Assembly: GCF_001686985.1 (NCBI RefSeq)
Contig: NZ_CP015318.1
Coordinates: forward strand, 3,470,001-3,534,000
Origin: Mesorhizobium amorphae CCNWGS0123
GTDB lineage: Bacteria; Pseudomonadota; Alphaproteobacteria; Rhizobiales; Rhizobiaceae
Reading direction: 5' to 3'
Length of the DNA: 64,000 nt
A program made the position numbers and the translations under genes. Below are positions 8,339 through 16,504 of the stretch, piece by piece. The notes below the pieces were generated by a model. It was not told the DNA's origin, ran no database searches, and was given only the letters and a program-made list of their open reading frames with translations. Each line of letters opens with the position of its first letter. The first letter of the stretch is position 1.

Positions 8339-10080
8339 TGCGGCGCGGCCGGCGCGCCATCATTGCCGCATGCGTATTCCTGGCGGTTGCCGCGGCGCCT
8401 GCCGCGGCGCCGGCCCAGACGGTCGACGAACTATACGCTTCCGGCGTCAAGGCCAGGCAAGCCCAGAATTTCGACGAGGCGGCGGATCTGCTTCGGCGTG
8501 CGCTGGCGCTCAAGCCCGACAATGCCGACGCCCTGGTGCAACTCGGCTTCGCCGAGCTTGGCCGCAACGATCTGCCGGCGGCGCGCGAGGCCTTTTCCAA
8601 GGCGCTTTCACTGGCGCCGGCCTATCTCGATGCCAGCTTCGGCATGGCCCAGATCGAATTCCGCTCCGGCAATCTCGACGCCGCGCTGTCGCTCGCCGAA
8701 AAGGTCTCGCGTGCCGAACCCGGCAATGCCGACGCGACCACGCTTGTCGCCAACATCCGCAAGGCCCAGCAGGCCGGCAGCAAGGCGAAGCCTGCAGCCG
8801 CGACCGCAGGGAAGCCGCGCCCTCCGCGGCCGGATCCCGTTGCCGGCCTGATGGAGGAGAGCCGGAGATTGCGGGCGTCAGGAGAGTTGCCCGAGGCGGA
8901 GAAGGCCTATCGCCGCGCGCTCCGGGCGGCGCCAAAAAACACCGACATCCTCGTCGCCCTTGGCCTTGTCGCGGGCTCCCAGCAGAAATTCGACGAGGCC
9001 GGGCATTTCTTCGACCAGGCGCTGGCCATCAGGCCCGGCCTTCTCGACGCTCGTCTCGGCAAGGTCCGCCTGGCGATCTGGCAGGGCGACGTGCCGGGCG
9101 CCCGCGCGATGATCGACGACGTGCTCGGCACCGCGCCGGAAAATGTCGAGGCGCTCGGTCTCGACGCACGGATTTCCCTGCTCGAGCAGGATTACGCGCG
9201 GGCCGAGCAGTCGTTTCAGCGGGTGCTGGTGATCGATCCGCGCAATGCCGAGGCGCTGGTGGGGATCGGCGATGTGCGCCGGGCGCGTGGCGACGACGCA
9301 GCCGCGCGCGACGCCTACCGGCAGGCGCTTGCCCTCGAACCCGGCTCGCGAGACATCGAGCAGAGGCTGGCCGCGCCGCCGCCGCGCAAATGGCGGCTCG
9401 ATCTCGGCAGCGAAGTGAGCGATCTCACCGACGGGCTTGGCGACTGGACCGACAGCTCGGCCGGACTTGCCTATCGGCTCACCCCGCAGACGACCATTTC
9501 GGGCCGCACCCGGGTGGCGACCCGCTTCGGCCACACCGACGTCCAGGTCGAAGGCCGCATCGACCAGGCTTTCTCGCCCACGGTTTCAGCCTATGCGCTG
9601 GCGGCGGCGACGCCGGATGCCGATTTCCTGGCGCGCTACTCGATCGGCGCCGGCGCTTCGTGGCAGATCGTGGCGCCCGCCAAGGCATTCGGCCCGTTCT
9701 CGCTCAACATCGACACCCGCTACGACGATTTCGCCAACGCCGACATCACCACGATCTCGCCCTGGGTGCAGGCCTATGTCCTGGATGGCCGGCTGGGGCT
9801 TTCGGCCCGCTGGGTGCACGCGGCCGACGATATCGGCACGCAAGCGGATGGCTATGTGCTGCGGGCCGATCTGGCGGTGACACAGCGCTTCAATGTGTTC
9901 GGCGGCTATGCCGATGCCCCCGAAATCTCCGACGGCACGCTGGTGCCGACGCGCACCGTCTTTGGCGGCGTCTCCTGGGACGTCACCGATCCGCTGACAC
10001 TGCGCGCCAGCCTCGCCCATGAGCAACGCCCGACCTTCGACCGAACCATATTCGGGCTCGGCCTGACCACGCGGTTCTGA
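8338..10080 (+). CDS. TPR and YaiO-type outer-membrane beta-barrel protein
   Basis: Exported protein of 580 residues. A signal peptide (1-26, ending AAPAQ) precedes TPR repeats at about 29-135 and 170-335 (ALALKPDNADALVQLG, ALAIRPGLLDARLG, ALALEPGSRDIEQ), separated by an Ala/Pro-rich linker near 150-165. A C-terminal barrel follows (about 345-580), rich in alternating aromatic strands and ending LTTRF. This layout matches the YaiO family and resembles the TPR-barrel exporters BcsC and PgaA. The TPRs would sit in the periplasm and the barrel in the outer membrane, forming a polysaccharide exit route for the glycosyltransferase two genes downstream. The role is inferred. Confidence 0.85.
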   Translation: MRRGRRAIIAACVFLAVAAAPAAAPAQTVDELYASGVKARQAQNFDEAADLLRRALALKPDNADALVQLGFAELGRNDLPAAREAFSKALSLAPAYLDASFGMAQIEFRSGNLDAALSLAEKVSRAEPGNADATTLVANIRKAQQAGSKAKPAAATAGKPRPPRPDPVAGLMEESRRLRASGELPEAEKAYRRALRAAPKNTDILVALGLVAGSQQKFDEAGHFFDQALAIRPGLLDARLGKVRLAIWQGDVPGARAMIDDVLGTAPENVEALGLDARISLLEQDYARAEQSFQRVLVIDPRNAEALVGIGDVRRARGDDAAARDAYRQALALEPGSRDIEQRLAAPPPRKWRLDLGSEVSDLTDGLGDWTDSSAGLAYRLTPQTTISGRTRVATRFGHTDVQVEGRIDQAFSPTVSAYALAAATPDADFLARYSIGAGASWQIVAPAKAFGPFSLNIDTRYDDFANADITTISPWVQAYVLDGRLGLSARWVHAADDIGTQADGYVLRADLAVTQRFNVFGGYADAPEISDGTLVPTRTVFGGVSWDVTDPLTLRASLAHEQRPTFDRTIFGLGLTTRF

Positions 10081-10082
10081 TC

Positions 10083-11120
10083 ATGTGGCTCGTCTGGGAC
10101 ATGTCCATCCTGCTCAGCGCCCTTTCCCTGGTGATCATGCTGCTGTTGATCGCGCGTCGGGTGCTGCAGGAGCGCCGCGGCTCGGCGGCGGCCGACCAGC
10201 GGCGCTCTCTTCTGACGGCGCTGATCGCCTTCACCGAAAACCGGGATCGCGAGGCACTGAAGGCGGTGCTGCTCTCGGTGCCGGCGAGCGTGGCGATCGA
10301 TGCCGGCTTCGAGTTCATTTCCCTGTTGCGCGGCGAGGAGCACGACGAGCTCGTTTCAGCCTTCAACGAATGCGGCCTGCCGGCCCTGGTCGGCAAGCAG
10401 CTGGAGCGCGGCAACGGCGCCGAACGCATCCACGCTGCCGAGATGCTGGCGGCGCTGCGTTCGGAAAACGCCGTGGCAAGCCTGCTTTCGGCCCTCGACC
10501 GCGACCGCTCGCGCGAGGTCAGGATCGCCGCCGCCATCGCGCTCTGCGATGTCGGCGCCTTGCCACCGCTCGTCATAACGCTGCGCAAGATCGGCATTGC
10601 GGGGCAGCGCTCACGGCGCCTGATCGAGCTCTTCAGGCGCTTTCCGCCAAGGCGGTTCGACGAGCTTGAGGATCACGCCGGCCGTCAGGACGCGGTGCCT
10701 TTCACACGGGCGGCCGCGATCGACGCGCTGGCTCGCAGCGGCGGGTTCCGGTTTGCCGATTTCTTCGCCCGCGCCGTCGGCGATCCCTCGGCCGAAGTTG
10801 CCGCCGCCGCACTTCGGGCGCTCGGCCTGACGGGGCATGCCGACGCACCGGCCATTCTGGTCAAGGCGATGGCAAATGACGACTGGGACGTGCGTGCCGA
10901 GGCCGCCAACGCCGCCGGCCGCCTCGGCCTGTCCGAACTCGCCGCGCCGCTCGCGCAACTGATGGACGACGAGGCATGGACCGTGCGCTATGCCGCCGCC
11001 AACGCGCTGCGTTCGTTCGGCCGGGCGGGGGAACGCGTCCTACAGGAGATCGCCGCGAGCGAGGTTTCGCGCAGCCAGCGCACCGCTTCGCTCATTCTTG
11101 CCGAGGGGCCCGCCATATGA
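10083..11120 (+). CDS. Membrane-anchored HEAT-repeat protein
   Basis: 345 residues. One N-terminal membrane helix (about 7-24) is followed by a soluble domain of HEAT-like repeats. The clearest run is about 205-340 (AEVAAAALRALG, WDVRAEAANAAGRLG, WTVRYAAANALRSFG). The gene starts 2 bases after the barrel gene stop, and its own stop overlaps the glycosyltransferase start, so the three form one operon. HEAT proteins in this position beside a GT2 synthase may scaffold synthase, exporter and the regulatory receiver. This is positional inference; no catalytic residues are seen. Confidence 0.85.
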   Translation: MWLVWDMSILLSALSLVIMLLLIARRVLQERRGSAAADQRRSLLTALIAFTENRDREALKAVLLSVPASVAIDAGFEFISLLRGEEHDELVSAFNECGLPALVGKQLERGNGAERIHAAEMLAALRSENAVASLLSALDRDRSREVRIAAAIALCDVGALPPLVITLRKIGIAGQRSRRLIELFRRFPPRRFDELEDHAGRQDAVPFTRAAAIDALARSGGFRFADFFARAVGDPSAEVAAAALRALGLTGHADAPAILVKAMANDDWDVRAEAANAAGRLGLSELAAPLAQLMDDEAWTVRYAAANALRSFGRAGERVLQEIAASEVSRSQRTASLILAEGPAI

Positions 11121-12547
11121 TGGTCGCAGACTGGAGCCACGGGGTCGTGCTGGCCGCCTCCATCCTGTCCTGGTTCATCATCGGGGCAGGGCTGGCGCAG
11201 ACGGCGGTTTACCTGCTGCAGCTCATCGTCGCCGCCTACGCGCTTTCCAGGCGCCCGCCGGTCGCGCGTTCAGCGCTGCTGTGGCATCGCTATGGCGACG
11301 TCGCGCCGCCGATCGCGCTGCTGGTGCCCGCCTACAATGAGGAAGTGAACGTGGTCGAGAGCGTCCATTCGATGCTGGCGCTCGAATATCCGAATTTCGA
11401 GGTGATCGTCATCAACGACGGCTCGAAGGACCAGACGCTGCAACGCCTTATCGAAGGCTTCAAGCTGGTGAAATTCCACCGGCCCTATGAGGAGGCGGTG
11501 ACGCACAAGCCGATCCGCGGCCTCTATTCCTCGCCGATGACCGAGCGGCTGTTCGTGATCGACAAGGAGAATGGCGGCAAGGCCGATGCCCAGAATGCCG
11601 GCATCAATGTCTGCCGCGCGCCGCTCTTCTGCGTCATCGACGGCGACTCCATCCTCGAGCCCGATGCGTTGATGCGCGCTGCCCAGCCTTTCATCGACGA
11701 TCCCGAGCGCACCATCGCCGTCGGCGGCACGATCCGCATCGCCAACGGATCGAGGATCGAAGCGGGCAGGGTGCGCGAGATCCACCTGCCCACCCGATTG
11801 GTTGCGTTGTTCCAGGTGGTTGAGTATCTGCGCGCCTTCCTGATGGCGCGGCTGGCCTGGAGCCGCATCAACACTCTGATGCTGGTGTCCGGCGCCTTCG
11901 GCCTGTTCCGCCGCGCCGAAGTCGTGGCGGTTGGCGGCTTCACCAAGGGATCGATGGGCGAGGACATGGACCTGGTGATCAAGCTGCACCGCTACATGCG
12001 CGATACGAAGCGCAAATACAGCATCCAGTTCGTCCCGGAGCCGGTGTGCTGGACCGAGGCGCCGGAGACGCTCAGCGTGCTGGGCAGGCAGCGCACGCGC
12101 TGGCAGCGCGGCGCGCTCGAATGCTTCTTCCGCTACCGCTCGATGCTGTTCAACCCGCGCTATGGCCGCGTCGGCTTCCTAGGCTTCGGCCACATATTGG
12201 TCGTCGATGTGCTGGGGCCGGTGGCGGAGGTGCTGGGCTATGTGCTGATCCCGGCCTTCTGGCTGCTCGGCATCCTGTCGGCCGAGTACCTGCTGGCGTT
12301 CACCTCGCTCATCTTCACCTATGGCGTCTGTGTCAGCGTCTGCTCGCTGGTCCTCGAAGAGGCCGAGCTGCAGCGTTTTCCACGCGCCAGGGACCTCGCC
12401 GTGCTCACCGCTGTCGCCGTGATCGAGAATTTCGGCTACCGCCAGCTCAACAATTTCTGGCGCGTGAAGGGCTGGTGGCAATTTCTGCGCGGCGACCAGG
12501 GCTGGGGCGAGATGACCAGGACCGGCCTCGGCGGCGCGAAGAAGTGA
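11117..12547 (+). CDS. Membrane processive glycosyltransferase, family GT2
   Basis: 476 residues. N-terminal helices (about 8-42) are followed by a cytosolic GT-A domain with IALLVPAYNEE, the donor-binding DGSKDQ, the metal-binding DGDS, the acceptor-base GEDMD and the processivity motif QRTRW. Several C-terminal helices follow (about 350-430). These are hallmarks of BcsA/PgaC/NodC-like synthases that polymerise and extrude a beta-linked polysaccharide. ATG 11117 overlaps the HEAT gene stop (ATGA); ATG 11120 is equally possible. No PilZ domain is visible, so c-di-GMP control is not evident here. Sugar specificity cannot be read from sequence. Confidence 0.9.
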   Translation: MMVADWSHGVVLAASILSWFIIGAGLAQTAVYLLQLIVAAYALSRRPPVARSALLWHRYGDVAPPIALLVPAYNEEVNVVESVHSMLALEYPNFEVIVINDGSKDQTLQRLIEGFKLVKFHRPYEEAVTHKPIRGLYSSPMTERLFVIDKENGGKADAQNAGINVCRAPLFCVIDGDSILEPDALMRAAQPFIDDPERTIAVGGTIRIANGSRIEAGRVREIHLPTRLVALFQVVEYLRAFLMARLAWSRINTLMLVSGAFGLFRRAEVVAVGGFTKGSMGEDMDLVIKLHRYMRDTKRKYSIQFVPEPVCWTEAPETLSVLGRQRTRWQRGALECFFRYRSMLFNPRYGRVGFLGFGHILVVDVLGPVAEVLGYVLIPAFWLLGILSAEYLLAFTSLIFTYGVCVSVCSLVLEEAELQRFPRARDLAVLTAVAVIENFGYRQLNNFWRVKGWWQFLRGDQGWGEMTRTGLGGAKK

Positions 12548-12552
12548 ACAGG

Positions 12553-12573
12553 GGCGGCCGGGGCGCGGCCGCC
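12553..12573 (+). terminator. GC-rich hairpin after the glycosyltransferase gene (weak terminator candidate)
   Basis: Perfect 8-bp stem GGCGGCCG / CGGCCGCC with a 5-base loop, 6 bases after the glycosyltransferase stop. There is no U-tract, so termination by itself is doubtful. It separates the polysaccharide-type operon from the oppositely oriented hpt remnant. Confidence 0.4.
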
Positions 12574-12577
12574 TCCG

Positions 12578-12628
12578 TCATTGCAGCGTGCGCTCGATCT
12601 CCGCGATCAGCGCATCGAGCGCGGCGCC
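12578..12628 (-). pseudogene. Detached 3' end of an hpt gene (direct repeat of 14323-14373)
   Basis: These 51 bases match the last 51 bases of the hpt gene at 14323-14373 with 4 mismatches and the same orientation. Read on the minus strand they encode GAALDALIAEIERTLQ and a stop; the intact copy encodes GAALDALIAEIERALK. The similarity ends abruptly at 12628. The copy marks either the former position of hpt next to the glycosyltransferase operon or a site duplicated when the PAP2 gene between the copies arrived. Confidence 0.75.
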
Positions 12629-12640
12629 CCGTAATGGCAC

Positions 12641-13993
12641 CTAGTCTGCGCCGTCCTTTCTCGCCCGCTCGATGAATTTTGCCGCGACCGCTTTGCCGAG
12701 CGCGGCACCGGCCTCGTTGTCCATCTGGTAGTGGATGCCGGCCCACACGCGCGAATCGCCGGCCTCCTTGCCAACCTTGCGGATGAATTCCGCATGGCTG
12801 GGAAACAGGTAGGCCAGGACCTCGCATCGGGCAGTCGAAAGAGTGGAGTGGTTGGACGGATAACTGGGGTGGCCCGGCACCGCAAACAGGGGCGTGATGC
12901 CCTTATCGAGCATGTGGGGGCGCAGGTACCAATAGGTGTACTTCCCGTCATTGCTTGCAATGAGAGCGTCGTAGTAGACCGTTGCGAGCATCGCGTAGGC
13001 CCGCGCGGCACGCGGCGGGTTCGAGTCCGTCTTGTCCTCGAACATCCACTTGCTGGCATAGTCATACCAGTCGGTGAACAGGCCGGATGGGCTCTGCCAA
13101 TAAAACGCCTTGTAGCTGTTGGGGAATTTTCGCTCGAACTGCCGGACTGCATCCGCCTCCGCCTTCACGGCCGGGGACTGGCAGTCGGGTGGGGCCGGCG
13201 GCCTGAATTCGTCGGCTGCTGCGAGCACGATCGGCTTCCAGTTCGGCAGGGTTGCGTTGACGGGCTTTTCTCCGACCCACTTGCATGGCCCCGTCGGGAC
13301 CGTGCCTGTCCAGACTGCGTCGGAGCCATCGGCCTTTGCCCGCGCAATCACCTGGTCGGCCACCCGCTGCCCCAATTCGAGGCCGGCGGAAGCATCGCTC
13401 GGGAATTGCAGACCGGCCTGGACACGGGACTGTGCCGCTTCTTCGGCCATTGCCTTGAACGACGACGCCTCGTCCGGAAAGAAATAGGACAGAACGGTCG
13501 CGGCGGCGCCGGCGGCTGCGGCATGCTCCGATGGGTAGGAGGGACTCCGCGGCGTAGGCAGCACAACCGGCAGTGACGCATCCGCCTCGCTCGGGCGCGG
13601 GCGATTGTAGAAGTACTTCGACTCCCACGCGGCGATGGTGGCGTCGTGGATCGCCATCGTCAAATAAGTGTAGACGCGGTGTGTGTTGGGTATCGGCTGG
13701 CCTTCGAGAAGGCGCTCGTTGACCAGGTCGATCCATCGATAGCCGGGCGAGCCGGCATCCCAGAACGTGATCTTCGCGGCGACCTGCGCATCGTTCTTTG
13801 CGATGATATCCCGGAGCTGCGCAAGCTCGGCGGTGGAACTATCCGGCGGGGGCGGGACCCGCAAGTCCTTGCCCGACGTGATCACCCACGTCTGCCAGGT
13901 TCCAGCCTTTGGCTCTATCAGATCCGATTGGGCGAAAGCGCAGTTCATGGACAAAAGGATCACTGCGCAAGCCTTGCATAAGGCACTGAGCAT
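12641..13993 (-). CDS. Exported PAP2/vanadium haloperoxidase-like phosphatase with two core domains
   Basis: 450 residues with a signal peptide (1-22, ending NCAFAQ). The acid-phosphatase/haloperoxidase core occurs twice. The first set (FYNRPRP, PSYPSEH, SRVQAGLQFPSD) lacks the His of the third motif. The second set (YWYLRPHM, PSYPSNH, SRVWAGIHYQMD) keeps Arg-Pro, the catalytic SxxNH-type His and the SRxxxGxHxxxD signature, so only the C-terminal half is likely active. ATG 13993 is chosen for its signal peptide and GGGAGG ribosome site; the frame opens at 14029. The gene lies alone, flanked by two copies of the hpt 3' end. Periplasmic phosphatase or haloperoxidase activity is possible; substrate unknown. 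Confidence 0.82.
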   Translation of the reverse strand: MLSALCKACAVILLSMNCAFAQSDLIEPKAGTWQTWVITSGKDLRVPPPPDSSTAELAQLRDIIAKNDAQVAAKITFWDAGSPGYRWIDLVNERLLEGQPIPNTHRVYTYLTMAIHDATIAAWESKYFYNRPRPSEADASLPVVLPTPRSPSYPSEHAAAAGAAATVLSYFFPDEASSFKAMAEEAAQSRVQAGLQFPSDASAGLELGQRVADQVIARAKADGSDAVWTGTVPTGPCKWVGEKPVNATLPNWKPIVLAAADEFRPPAPPDCQSPAVKAEADAVRQFERKFPNSYKAFYWQSPSGLFTDWYDYASKWMFEDKTDSNPPRAARAYAMLATVYYDALIASNDGKYTYWYLRPHMLDKGITPLFAVPGHPSYPSNHSTLSTARCEVLAYLFPSHAEFIRKVGKEAGDSRVWAGIHYQMDNEAGAALGKAVAAKFIERARKDGAD

Positions 13994-14322
13994 GTTTGGC
14001 CTCCCTTGTTGGCCCCCCAAAGACGTCACCGTTCTGGTTTTACAGCTGCTCCGTCCTGATTTAGCGATCGCTTATTGTAACGCCGGACACCGCCGGACAA
14101 AAGGATCAATCAGGCGAATAGGGCAGTGTTGTTGGTGACCGCTTTCTGACTTAAGCCCGATTGCCGCTGTGACATGAAAATCCCGCGCAAGGTCGATGGA
14201 TTGACCCCCGGCTTCTGCCGCGGGGCAACGTCAGCTTCCCGGCATGAGCTTGCGTAAAGCGACACCGTTCCAGTCGAAGAATGAGGTTCGCTGGGTCGCG
14301 GGTGCGCGCACCGCCCGTCGCA
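13994..14322. other. Intergenic region upstream of the PAP2-type gene
   Basis: 329 bases without a supported gene. It holds the promoter side of the PAP2-type gene. Two adjacent copies of CGCCGGACA occur at 14081-14099, too short to interpret. No terminator-like hairpin or tRNA is seen. Confidence 0.4.
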
Positions 14323-14607
14323 TCATTTCAGGGCGCGCTCGATCTCCGCGATAAGCGCATCGAGCGCGGCGCCAATGGCGCTGGCATCCTCCTGATCGAC
14401 CAGCAGCGTCTCCAGCGCCGACGCCCGCGCGCTGATCTCCGGAAAGCCGAACGTCCCGGCCGCACCCGCCAGCGAGTGGGCGAGCCGGATCAGCGGATCG
14501 TTGCCGGGCAGGGGAGCGCCCTCACGCGCGGCCTTCAGCTCCGCGAGCTGATCGGCGCACCGGGCAAGGAAACGCTGGCGGAGAGGGGCGAAGGGATCGG
14601 TGGAGAT
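14323..14607 (-). CDS. Histidine phosphotransfer (Hpt) protein with an ATC in place of the start codon
   Basis: Small Hpt domain, 94 codons: an N-terminal helix (DPFAPLRQRFLARC) and the phospho-acceptor His in RLAHSLAGAAGTFGF, then two more helices to ERALK. No ATG, GTG or TTG lies in frame between the domain and the neighbouring gene. GGAG (14616-14619) sits 8 bases before an ATC followed by codons for STDPF, so the start was most likely ATG and is now ATC, or ATC is used weakly. It would relay phosphate between the hybrid kinase and receivers of the 4.8-8.3 kb cluster. Its 3' end is duplicated at 12578-12628. Confidence 0.6.
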   Translation of the reverse strand: MSTDPFAPLRQRFLARCADQLAELKAAREGAPLPGNDPLIRLAHSLAGAAGTFGFPEISARASALETLLVDQEDASAIGAALDALIAEIERALK

Positions 14608-14639
14608 GGGGAGTGCTCCGTGGCCGGATGGTGGGATAT

Positions 14640-15683
14640 TTAATAGCGGATCATCTCGAAGTGCGCACCTTTGTCGGCCGCTTGCAGCGCCTTGCTTGCG
14701 CACAAGTCGACATACCGTTGATCCATAACCCATCCAACGAGCACACCATTCTGCAACTGAACTTTGTCTGAGGGTGGTCGATGAGGAGGCTGGAAACGAG
14801 CAAATTCGACAAATGATCCGTTCTTTTTCATCACAAAAACATCGACTGTCCACTCGGGATGAACTTCCTCATGCTCGGGAACCTCCGAAGCCTTACCGAT
14901 GGGTGAGCGGACGATGTAGGTCTTTTCATCTGGGTTGAACCAACTCAGGTGAAGATCCTGCCCATAATATCGCAAGAAAAACGATCGGCCGGAATTGTGG
15001 TAGATACTTTTCTCATCAATCATCCATGCTCTAAACATGAGATTGTCGACTTTTCGAAACCCATCTCGGTCAGCGTAAGCGATCTCAAATCCGCCACCCC
15101 ACGAATCGTGGAGACCTGTTCCGATCTTCAACTGCAACATCATTGCTCGCGCCGCGAAACGGAGCATGATTGCTCGCGCAACTAGACCATCCGCCCGCTC
15201 CTGGTTTGGCAGAAGTTCAGGATGGGCCTGCAAATATTCAAAGAAGTCAGAAGCGCCGCTGCCAAGCAGATAGATTCGCTTGTCCCCCAGCTCGAACCCG
15301 CGTGTACGAACGCCTATAGGGTGGATTGCATCGGCCATTATCAAGAGCGCTACCAACTCGGTGTTTGCGGCACACGTGTCGAGGATTTCTAGAATCACAG
15401 TTGGATTGCGCAAATCACATGCATCAAGTGGCAGTGCACTATCTAGGTCGCGGACCATCCGATCCACTTCTTTGCGCTCACCAGCCCAGGCCAGCATAAG
15501 ATATGGCCGGACTATTATGAGTTTTTGAGCGAGGCCAGCGGCGTGGTCCTCTCCGATGCCAGGATAAACCCCTTCCTCGCTGCGGGTGGGTAGGTCAATG
15601 GCGGAAGGAATACGCCATGAGACTAGCAAGTCGCCGATAAATGCGGGCAGCCCTCCCACACTTAACCCTGCAACGAGAGTCAT
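14640..15683 (-). CDS. Proteasome-fold Ntn-hydrolase-like protein (putative N-terminal Thr peptidase)
   Basis: 347 residues, no family recognised by name. After Met removal the N-terminus is Thr-Leu-Val-Ala-Gly. The layout matches proteasome-type Ntn hydrolases: Thr1, Asp17 (in AFIGDLL), a Lys in QKLIIVRPYLMLAWAG (Lys54 counting Met, after an insertion), a GSG loop at 141-143, and LHDSWGGGFEI at 192-201 in the place of the conserved Asp and Gly-Gly. Residues from about 205 form an extra C-terminal region. Base composition is lower than in the neighbours. The gene follows the ParB-like gene on the same strand by 24 bases, so they are probably one operon. Peptidase activity is inferred from residue pattern only. 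Confidence 0.65.
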   Translation of the reverse strand: MTLVAGLSVGGLPAFIGDLLVSWRIPSAIDLPTRSEEGVYPGIGEDHAAGLAQKLIIVRPYLMLAWAGERKEVDRMVRDLDSALPLDACDLRNPTVILEILDTCAANTELVALLIMADAIHPIGVRTRGFELGDKRIYLLGSGASDFFEYLQAHPELLPNQERADGLVARAIMLRFAARAMMLQLKIGTGLHDSWGGGFEIAYADRDGFRKVDNLMFRAWMIDEKSIYHNSGRSFFLRYYGQDLHLSWFNPDEKTYIVRSPIGKASEVPEHEEVHPEWTVDVFVMKKNGSFVEFARFQPPHRPPSDKVQLQNGVLVGWVMDQRYVDLCASKALQAADKGAHFEMIRY

Positions 15684-15707
15684 CGCTCAGTCGCTCCTAA
15701 AAGGACT

Positions 15708-16502
15708 TTAAGCTGTCAAACAGAGCACTATGAAAGAGGAAAGGGTACCCCACAACATCTTCAGATGCTCCGGCGATACATTGAAGTTTGGTGAGTGGAC
15801 GTAGCGATTCAGAGTGTCCATCGAGATAAGATTGTCAGCCCGCTGCAATTTATTGATAACACCAAGATATTTCTTATCGATCTTTGTCTTGGTGTACAAA
15901 TCCGAGGCGACTTTCGCTGCCTTTCGGGAAAGATTATCATTTTCGTTCACGGTCGTGAGCGGAGCCTCTTTGACATAGTTGTCGACAGACAGCTCAAGTA
16001 GGACGCGTAGCAGTACTGAGATAGCGTTCGGATGATCCGAAAGCCGTAGCTTAAATTGCAGTTCTTCCCAGATTTCACGATGCCGCTGGAGATGTGCCGA
16101 CCACGTTATCCCGTAGTCCACATTAGGAATCAGATGCGGCCAAGCCGCAGCCTTGGGCGGCGTCGGCTTCTGTGACGAGGGGTAAGTTGGTGTCGACGCT
16201 GAAGATGGAGTCGCCTTCGCCTTTGGCGCTACGGTTGGGAGGATGCCCTCACGGTCGAGGTCGTCTATATATGCAAGTTTAGCTTCGGTGTCCCAAATGT
16301 CATCAAGAGTAATCTTTCGTGTAGCTAGGTCGTTGGCGACGCGTTCCAAAGCTCTAAGCGTTGCTTGCTCTTCACGAATGAACTCCAATTTCCCCTTGCG
16401 AACTGAGATTCCGAGCCGATTTCGCAACGATTCTGCCGAAAGTAGGCGGTTCATATTAGATCGTGGTATCTTCCTGCTGGGCAGCATTTTTGCGGAATCC
16501 AA
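15708..16502 (-). CDS. Downstream half of a split ParB-like protein
   Basis: 264 residues from ATG 16502. The same frame continues upstream without a stop as GKRQWAHVADEIEARL, which joins smoothly to the end of the ParB-like frame at 16523-17011. I therefore read this as the C-terminal part of one protein separated by a -1 shift, rather than an independent gene. It contains a helical LRNRLGI segment, a Pro/Ser/Thr-rich linker (about 92-118) and a helical C-terminal domain. No catalytic motif is recognised. It is 24 bases upstream of the Ntn-hydrolase-like gene and shares its low G+C (30 of 60 bases at 15721-15780). Confidence 0.6.
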   Translation of the reverse strand: MDSAKMLPSRKIPRSNMNRLLSAESLRNRLGISVRKGKLEFIREEQATLRALERVANDLATRKITLDDIWDTEAKLAYIDDLDREGILPTVAPKAKATPSSASTPTYPSSQKPTPPKAAAWPHLIPNVDYGITWSAHLQRHREIWEELQFKLRLSDHPNAISVLLRVLLELSVDNYVKEAPLTTVNENDNLSRKAAKVASDLYTKTKIDKKYLGVINKLQRADNLISMDTLNRYVHSPNFNVSPEHLKMLWGTLSSFIVLCLTA

Positions 16503-16504
16503 TC

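Noticed and set aside
12553..12573. Hairpin after the glycosyltransferase as a full terminator
   Set aside because: No U-tract; listed only as a weak candidate.
12635..12649. TGGCAC-N5-CTGC resembling a sigma-54 promoter
   Set aside because: One mismatch in the -12 box, and it lies at the 3' end of the PAP2-type gene with no gene to drive downstream.
14081..14100. Two adjacent copies of CGCCGGACA
   Set aside because: Too short and only two copies; not a CRISPR or iteron array.
14323..14853. Longer hpt frame starting inside the Ntn-hydrolase-like gene
   Set aside because: The first 80 residues have no similarity to Hpt and overlap the other gene out of frame; the ATC with a ribosome site is a better explanation.
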